Shown: in pieces, positions 62,524 to 64,000 of the stretch
Layout: each line of letters begins with the position of its first letter
Numbering within the stretch: position 1 is the first letter of the stretch
Assembly: GCF_027257195.1 (NCBI RefSeq)
Contig: NZ_JAPDFS010000004.1
Span: forward strand, 244,048-308,047
Length of the DNA stretch: 64,000 nucleotides
Direction of reading: 5' to 3'
Source: Halorubrum sp. F4
GTDB lineage: Archaea; Halobacteriota; Halobacteria; Halobacteriales; Haloferacaceae
Made by a program: the position numbers and the translations under genes
Notes under the pieces: generated by a model
The model's database searches: none
The model's input: the letters and a program-made list of their open reading frames with translations, nothing else
Told to the model about the DNA's origin: nothing

Positions 62524-64000
62524 CTACGCCGAGTAGCCCGAGAGCCCCTCGATCAGCGTCGCGATCCCGTCGCCGTCGAGTTCGTCCGCGAGCGACGTCA
62601 CCGCCTCGCGGTCGACACGGTCGGCCGCCGCGCGGACGACGACCGGCTGTTCGCCGAGCGGGACGAACCCACAGTCCAGCCGTTCGGCCGTCTCGCGCAG
62701 GGCGAGTCCGGCGTCAGCGTCGCCGGCGAGCACCCGCCGGACCGGGCTCTCGAACGCCCGGAGCGTCAGCCCGTAGCCGTCGATCCGGTCGGTCAACTCG
62801 CCAAGCGAGGCCGACCGCTCGGCCGCGAGGGCCTCGAGCGCGTCGTCGAGTCCCCGTCGGAGTCCCGCCTCGGTCGGACGGTTGACGAACCGGAGATCGC
62901 GGTCGACGAGGTCTCCGAGCCCCTCGACGCCCTCGGGGTTGCCGGCGGCCACGACGAGGCCCCATTCCCGCTGCCACTCGCCGAGGACGGCGTCGTCGAC
63001 CGCGCGGTCGGTCGGACCGGCGGTGACGGCGACGTCAGGGACGCCGTCGCGGAGCCGGCGGTATCCCTCACGTGAGCCGACCGGGAGGTACCGCGGGTTC
63101 TCGAGCCGGTCGAGCAGGCGGTTGACCGCGGGGTCGTCCTCGCCGACGCCGAGCAGGGTCGGCGGCCGGACGTCCGGCGAGAAGAGTCGGACGGTGACGG
63201 GCTCGCCCGCGTCGAGGTACTCCGTGTCCGGGTCGACCGCCACGACGCCGTCGGCCTCGACGAGGCTCGTCGTCGCGCCGGACCCCTTGTCGACGGGATA
63301 GACGAGGGGTCTCTCTCGAGCGCCCGCCGGTCCGTCCGCGGCCGTGCCGCCGCCCAAGTCCAACAGCCCGACGGGCATCAGCCGGAGCCGTCCCTCGCCG
63401 TAGCGCTCGCGGACCGCCATCCGTCCCTCGACGGTCGCGGTCCGCGGCTCCGGGAGCCCGGCGGCCTCGCGGACCGCCGGAGCCACGAACGTCCGGAAGA
63501 TCGTCAGCGCGGAGACCGGGTAGCCGGGGAGCCCGACGTAGGCGGACTCGCCGCCGTCGGCGCGGTCGAGCCGCCCGACCAGCATCGGCTTGCCCGGCTT
63601 GACCGCGACGCCGTGGAGCAGCAGCTCGCCCCGCTCCTCGATCACTCGATAGATCACGTCGACCGCGCTCGCGGAGGTCGACCCCGACGAGAGGACGAGG
63701 TCGCACTCGTCGGCCGCCTCCCGGAGCAGCCGCTCCATCTCCGCGTAGTCGTCGCCGGCGTGCGGGTAGAGGACGGGCTCGCCGCCGGCCTCCGAGACCC
63801 CCGCGGCGATCGTCGTCGAGTTCACGTCGTAGATCTCGCCGCTCGAGGGGTCGAGCTCGTCGCCGGGGCGCACCAGCTCGTCGCCGGTCGAGACGATCCC
63901 GACTCGCGGCCGGCCGCGGACGGGGACCTCGTCGACGCCGAGCGCCGAGAGCAACCCGATCTCGCGGGGAGTGAGGCGGGTGCCCGGGCCGAGCGCGCGG
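62524..64000 (-). CDS. moeA: molybdopterin molybdenumtransferase MoeA with C-terminal binding-protein domain (5' end missing)
   Basis: MoeA inserts molybdate into adenylylated molybdopterin. The visible 491 residues (the 5' end lies beyond the window) start within the family at GPGTRLTPREIGLLSALGV, then GDELVRPGDELDPSSGEIYDVNS, SSGSTSASAVDVIYR, and GYPVSALTIFRTFVAP, the MoeA core and domain III/IV. From about residue 250 a second unit begins (LLGVGEDDPAVNRLLDRL...FVPLGEQPVVVRAA) of the periplasmic-binding-like PBP family fused to MoeA in many archaea. A codon at 63954 is a TTG within the frame and not the start. Confidence 0.9.
   Translation of the reverse strand, partial: RALGPGTRLTPREIGLLSALGVDEVPVRGRPRVGIVSTGDELVRPGDELDPSSGEIYDVNSTTIAAGVSEAGGEPVLYPHAGDDYAEMERLLREAADECDLVLSSGSTSASAVDVIYRVIEERGELLLHGVAVKPGKPMLVGRLDRADGGESAYVGLPGYPVSALTIFRTFVAPAVREAAGLPEPRTATVEGRMAVRERYGEGRLRLMPVGLLDLGGGTAADGPAGARERPLVYPVDKGSGATTSLVEADGVVAVDPDTEYLDAGEPVTVRLFSPDVRPPTLLGVGEDDPAVNRLLDRLENPRYLPVGSREGYRRLRDGVPDVAVTAGPTDRAVDDAVLGEWQREWGLVVAAGNPEGVEGLGDLVDRDLRFVNRPTEAGLRRGLDDALEALAAERSASLGELTDRIDGYGLTLRAFESPVRRVLAGDADAGLALRETAERLDCGFVPLGEQPVVVRAAADRVDREAVTSLADELDGDGIATLIEGLSGYSA

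Overview
The window is chromosomal DNA of a haloarchaeon (class Halobacteria), most likely a Halorubrum-like member of Haloferacales; the genus is an inference. The support is a very high G+C content, acidic Asp/Glu-rich proteins, TATA-type promoters (TTTAT, TTTAA, CTTATT) about 25-30 bp upstream of many ATGs as expected for leaderless mRNAs, few Shine-Dalgarno sites, tRNAs without an encoded CCA, and typical archaeal genes (S6e, Cdc48, TrmY, archaeosine TgtA, siroheme decarboxylase, Htr-type transducer). No transposase, integrase, CRISPR array or phage gene is seen. This is core genome with haloarchaeal lineage-specific genes.

Layout. 0-14 kb: a FixI/CopA-like heavy-metal P-type ATPase with a repeat-filled upstream region, TrmY, a zinc-finger protein, PyrF, CarB with palindromes upstream, a small winged-helix protein, a conserved haloarchaeal protein, a two-ring Cdc48 ATPase and a cytosolic GH13 amylase-type enzyme. 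14-20 kb: LarC nickel insertase with a long His-rich tract, AspRS, a BioD-like P-loop protein with a small partner, superoxide dismutase, tRNA-Ser(UGA) and a hotdog thioesterase. 20-29 kb: a seven-TM PAS histidine kinase directly followed by an M23-like protein, a lipoate-ligase homologue, ribosomal S6e, and a tetrapyrrole block (fused siroheme decarboxylase AhbAB, precorrin-2 dehydrogenase, glutamyl-tRNA reductase) followed by a Nif3 protein. 29-40 kb: SIMPL lipoprotein, TgtA, FMN-type oxidase, zincin, M42 peptidase, tRNA-Glu(CUC), a Tat-exported beta-propeller, a lipoprotein and a large methyl-accepting transducer.

40-64 kb: a two-gene operon matching the DgcN/DgcA D-glutamate pathway, thiolase, phosphoglycerate mutase, ArsR-type regulator, EamA exporter, deoxyribose-phosphate aldolase, an amino-acid transporter fused to two UspA domains, BolA, MoaB with a His-rich N-terminus, a four-PAS histidine kinase, a NAD(P)/FAD oxidoreductase, a GNAT/flavin-oxidase pair, a methyltransferase, an AAA ATPase with a His-rich tail, a type I IPP isomerase homologue that lacks the catalytic cysteine, a DUF2064-like protein and the 3' part of a MoeA fused to a binding-protein-like domain, cut by the window edge.

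Themes. Metal handling recurs (P-type ATPase, LarC, SodA, MoaB, MoeA, three proteins with His-rich tails). Haem is evidently made by the siroheme-dependent archaeal route. Three membrane or soluble signalling proteins lie here. I found no unmistakably new multi-gene system. The best leads are the 7TM kinase with an M23-like partner and an in-frame duplication in its ATPase domain, the Cys-less isomerase, the archaeal DgcN/DgcA pair, the shortened allosteric domain of CarB with palindromes at its promoter, and two structured or repeated intergenic regions.
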